Part shown: positions 61,501 to 64,000 of the stretch, piece by piece
How the letters are laid out: each line of letters starts with the position of its first letter
How positions within the stretch are numbered: the stretch's first letter is position 1
NCBI RefSeq assembly: GCF_041260665.1
Contig: NZ_JBGCCT010000041.1
Span: 38,677 to 102,676 of the forward strand
Source of the DNA: Catenulispora sp. GP43
Lineage (GTDB): Bacteria > Actinomycetota > Actinomycetes > Streptomycetales > Catenulisporaceae
Length of the DNA: 64,000 nucleotides
Reading direction: 5' to 3'
Notes under the pieces: model-generated
What the model saw: only the letters and a program-made list of their open reading frames with translations
What the model was told of the DNA's origin: nothing
The model's database searches: none
Program-made: the position numbers and the translations under genes

Positions 61501-62754
61501 CTAGCCCCGAGCCACAAACCGCCGCCGCCCGAAAACCACAGCCGCCGTCAGCGGAACCGTCGCCAGCCCGCACACCCCGAACACCGTCCCGTACTGCCCA
61601 TGCGCCGCAGCCCCGCCTCCGAGCGCCGCCCCCAAGGCGCTGCCCACGAACAGCGCCGCCACGTAGAACGACACCGCCGTCCCGCGCGCCTGCGGCACCA
61701 CCGAGGTCGCCCAGGCCTGCAACGTCGAGTGCAGGAACGCCCAGCCCGCGCCCAACAGGGCCGCCACCAGCGCGTACGTCGCCACCCCCGGCGCCATCGC
61801 CGCGCAGCCGTAGCCCACCACGACCACCGCCCCGCCGATCGCCGCCAGGCCGTGGGGCGGCACCCGCCGGGCCAGTGCCTTCACCGCGCGGGTGAAGGCG
61901 AGCGTCGCGGCGCCGTACAACGCGGTCAGTGCGCCGGCCGCTGTCGATGACAGTCCTCGATGTTGCAACGCCGGTGCTACGAACGTCAGACCGCCGAGCA
62001 ACACCGCGCCCTCCACGATCCCCAGCGCCGTCACCACATGCGCGAACGGCGCGTGCAGCACCGCCCCGATCTGCTCGCCCAAGCCCCCGACCGTCGCACG
62101 CTCCGGTTCCCCGACCCCGCGCAACAGCACCACCGCGGTGATCGCGACCAGCGAGGGTACGGCGAAGACCAGCCGCCAGCTCAGCCAGTGCGCCACCACG
62201 CCCGCGAAAAGGGCGGCCAGTCCGCTGCCCAGTCCGAGCGCCGCCATCAGATCCGCGAGCGCGTTCTGCCGACGCTCCGGTGCCACCGCGTCGCCCACGA
62301 AGCTCAGCGACGACGGCACCGCCGCCCCGAACGCGAAGCCCGCCACGCACCGACACACCGTCAGCAGCGCCATCCCCGGCACCACTGCCGAGGCCAGCCC
62401 GGCGATCGCCGCGATGCTCAGCGCGATCCGCACCACCGCCAGACGCCCGATCCGGTCCGACAAGATCCCCCACACCGGTTGCGACAGTCCGTACGCCAGC
62501 GCGTAGCCACTCGCGAGCGCGACGGTCGACGACAGCGGCGTGTGCATCGCCGCCGCGATCGTCACCAGAATCGGCCCGACCGCGAACCGGTCGAAGTTGG
62601 CCGTGAACGCCGCCACGGTGAGCGGCACCGGCACGCGCATGTCGGTGTGGGCGGGGACGCGTCCGGTTTCCGCACCGGCGGCGAGGGTGGAAGTCACCTT
62701 CCGATCATCCGGCCGCGCCACCGCTGAAATGCCCGGCAAACGCTCACGCTTCAT
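61501..62754 (-). CDS. MFS transporter (drug/proton antiporter-like)
   Basis: 417 residues from ATG 62754, with 12 hydrophobic helices. The loop 2-3 motif WGILSDRIGRLAVVRIAL carries the GxxxDRxGR signature, and the loop motif PERRQNALADLMAALGLGSGLAALF (helix 5) resembles motif C of antiporters. The N-terminal 35 residues are polar and could be trimmed if a later start is used. It shares a 32-bp divergent promoter region with the HTH gene, a common repressor-pump arrangement. Confidence 0.85.
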   Translation of the reverse strand: MKRERLPGISAVARPDDRKVTSTLAAGAETGRVPAHTDMRVPVPLTVAAFTANFDRFAVGPILVTIAAAMHTPLSSTVALASGYALAYGLSQPVWGILSDRIGRLAVVRIALSIAAIAGLASAVVPGMALLTVCRCVAGFAFGAAVPSSLSFVGDAVAPERRQNALADLMAALGLGSGLAALFAGVVAHWLSWRLVFAVPSLVAITAVVLLRGVGEPERATVGGLGEQIGAVLHAPFAHVVTALGIVEGAVLLGGLTFVAPALQHRGLSSTAAGALTALYGAATLAFTRAVKALARRVPPHGLAAIGGAVVVVGYGCAAMAPGVATYALVAALLGAGWAFLHSTLQAWATSVVPQARGTAVSFYVAALFVGSALGAALGGGAAAHGQYGTVFGVCGLATVPLTAAVVFGRRRFVARG

Positions 62755-62786
62755 CCTGTGACCAGAACTAATAGGCTGGCCGTGCC

Positions 62787-63776
62787 ATGGACGATCACGA
62801 CGCGCAGCGCCGGGCCGCGCTCGGCGCCTTCCTCCGTTCCCGCCGCGAACGCCTCACTCCGGCAGACGTGGGCCTCGCGGACGACTTCGGCCTGAGCAGG
62901 AAAGCCGATGCTCGCCCTGCGCTAAGCGACGGCAGCGGCAGCGGCAGCGATGTCGGTGTCGCCAGCGGTGTCGGCAGAGGCATCGGTGCCGGCACCGACT
63001 CCAGCGCCGGCCGACCGCGCACTGCCAAGCCCAACCCGCGCCGCCGCACTCCCGGCCTCCGCCGCGAGGAAGTCGCGCTGCTGTCCGGCGTCAGCGTGTC
63101 CTGGTACTCCTGGCTCGAGCAGGGCCGCCCGATCGCCGCTTCCCGCCAGGTCCTCGACGCGCTGGCCGCCACCTTGCGTCTCACCGCCGCCGAACGCCGC
63201 CACGTCTTCGAGCTGGCTGGGGAGAGCGACGCCGGCGCGTTGCAGGCCCCCGCCGCCGATGGTTGTCCCGTGGTCGGGGAGCATCTGCGCGCCACGGTCG
63301 CCGCGCTGGCCCCGGTGCCGGCGTGCCTGTTGGACCTGCACTGGGACATCCTCGCCTACAACGATGCCGAAGCCGCCCTCTACGGCGGCCTGGACCACCT
63401 GCCGTCGGCGCGTCGCAACATGATCTGGCTCTACTTCGGCTGGCCGGGCATGCGCGAGCTCCTCAAGGACTTCGAAGCCGAGGCCTGGTCCGTCCTGGCC
63501 CAGTTCCGGGCCTCCGCCGACCGGCACGTCGGCGACCCGCGCTTCGCCGAGATCCTCGCCGACGTCACCGCCGCCGACCCCGACTTCCCGCGCCGCTGGG
63601 ACCGGCACGACATCGCCGCGTTCACGCCCGCGCTCAAGCGGTTCATCCATCCGCGGCATGGTCCGCTGACCTTCCGGCAGACCAAGCTCATCGCCGCCGA
63701 GAACCCCGATCTGCACCTGCTCGCGCGTCACCCCGCCGATCCCTCGACCCGTCGGGCGATGGAAGAGATGGCCTAG
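62787..63776 (+). CDS. XRE/MmyB-like helix-turn-helix regulator with an insertion
   Basis: 329 residues. The HTH has LGAFLRSRRERLTPADVGL, then a Ser/Gly/Arg-rich insertion (about 32-84), and then resumes as RRRTPGLRREEVALLSGVSVSWYSWLEQGR. The MmyB-like ligand-binding PAS domain (about 150-325) has LDLHWDILAYNDAEAALYG and the DPDFPRRWDRHDIA pattern. The insertion splits a normally compact 30-residue linker. Divergent from the MFS pump. TAGGCT sits 9 nt before the ATG. Confidence 0.87.
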   Translation: MDDHDAQRRAALGAFLRSRRERLTPADVGLADDFGLSRKADARPALSDGSGSGSDVGVASGVGRGIGAGTDSSAGRPRTAKPNPRRRTPGLRREEVALLSGVSVSWYSWLEQGRPIAASRQVLDALAATLRLTAAERRHVFELAGESDAGALQAPAADGCPVVGEHLRATVAALAPVPACLLDLHWDILAYNDAEAALYGGLDHLPSARRNMIWLYFGWPGMRELLKDFEAEAWSVLAQFRASADRHVGDPRFAEILADVTAADPDFPRRWDRHDIAAFTPALKRFIHPRHGPLTFRQTKLIAAENPDLHLLARHPADPSTRRAMEEMA

Positions 63777-63780
63777 CACG

Positions 63781-63828
63781 CGCCGCAAACTGCCCACGCC
63801 GCAAACTGCCTACGCCGCAAACCGGCCG
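63781..63828. repeat. Three 16-bp tandem repeats
   Basis: Units at 63781-63796 and 63797-63812 differ at one base (CGCCGCAAACTGCCCA and CGCCGCAAACTGCCTA); a third, 63813-63828, is diverged at its end. The array sits between the HTH stop and a hairpin. Confidence 0.8.
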
Positions 63829-63862
63829 CGCCGCACGCCCCGAAGGCGCGCACCGCGGCCGG
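63822..63862. terminator. Hairpin between convergent genes
   Basis: CCGGCCGCG (63822-63830) pairs perfectly with CGCGGCCGG (63854-63862), with a 23-nt loop. It lies between the HTH gene and a minus-strand gene end. No T tract follows. Confidence 0.5.
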
Positions 63863-63880
63863 TCCCGTCTCCGACCCGAA

Positions 63881-64000
63881 TCAGGCTTCTGTCGCCTGCG
63901 CCTGCTTCTGCTTCCGGTAGTGCTCCCGCCAGATCAGCCGGTACACCGGCAGCACCCGCGGTACCGACCGCAGGCCGGGGATGAACGGCAGGAACAGCAA
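63881..64000 (-). CDS. C-terminal end of an unidentified protein (runs off the window)
   Basis: The last 39 codons of a minus-strand gene end at a stop at 63881-63883. The visible tail contains FIPGLRSVPRVLPVYRLIWR followed by a Lys/Gln/Ala-rich end. The pattern suggests the cytoplasmic end of a larger enzyme or membrane protein, but I do not recognise the family. The start lies outside the window. Confidence 0.55.
   Translation of the reverse strand: MLFLPFIPGLRSVPRVLPVYRLIWREHYRKQKQAQATEA

Noticed and set aside
1..64000. CRISPR arrays, tRNA or rRNA genes, insertion sequences, prophage genes
   Set aside because: No regular spacer-repeat array, cloverleaf-like sequence, transposase motif or phage structural gene was recognised; short tandem repeats present are not CRISPR-like.

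Overview
The window is about 72-74% GC by eye. It has heavy GTG and occasional TTG start use and a strong actinobacterial gene complement: an acyl-CoA carboxylase beta plus small epsilon subunit, a class III adenylate cyclase of mycobacterial type, PknB-like kinase signalling, FdhD, Maf, YajQ and HtpX. Two secreted S53 (kumamolisin-type) peptidases, many secreted or lipid-anchored proteins, and extended Ala/Pro-rich tails on housekeeping proteins suggest a filamentous actinomycete outside Streptomyces proper. A Catenulisporales-like organism (Catenulispora/Actinospica) is my best guess, by inference only. No rRNA, tRNA, CRISPR array, insertion sequence or prophage was recognised. The region looks like stable chromosome.

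Layout. 0-9.4 kb: GAF-protein end, HMG-CoA lyase, adenylate cyclase, PH-domain protein and biotin ligase BirA on the minus strand. Divergent from BirA is the carboxylase beta/epsilon pair that BirA-dependent biotinylation serves. A lipoprotein, Maf and a membrane protein follow. 9.4-19.2 kb: a NodB-like deacetylase coupled to a beta-propeller protein, a decayed PadR-like remnant, fdhD, a heterodimeric ABC exporter, a secreted lytic-transglycosylase-like protein and a ketopantoate-reductase-like enzyme. 19.2-26 kb: POT peptide transporter, a two-component system, two GtrA proteins, and purK-purE. 26-40.8 kb: a 1329-residue receptor-like Ser/Thr kinase with an unusual internal repeat, then a tightly overlapping nuoABCHIJKLMN operon that lacks nuoD, E, F and G and carries odd C-terminal extensions. 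40.8-45 kb: HtpX, an ABC-2 permease, a LolA-like protein and YajQ. 45-53 kb: a secretion block with two S53 peptidases, a GH36 alpha-galactosidase and a GH5 enzyme. 53-64 kb: a sigma factor fused through a membrane segment to an extracellular CAP domain, a fructosamine-kinase-like protein, two TetR regulators with likely targets, a YdcF-like protein, a DEDDh exonuclease, and a divergent MFS/HTH pair.

The most unusual items are four. First is the sigma-factor/CAP fusion (53048-54754), which reads as a one-protein membrane-tethered transcription switch. Second is the nuo operon, whose gene overlaps leave no room for NuoD and whose NuoI carries a roughly 340-residue Pro/Glu then Lys/Ala tail. 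Third is the kinase linker with seven copies of an IAEPTFATNFNIPAVTP-type repeat, including an exact 108-bp duplication. Fourth is a window-wide pattern in which at least twelve first genes have a TANNNT box 6-8 nt before the start codon, implying leaderless transcription. That pattern also helps choose start codons here.
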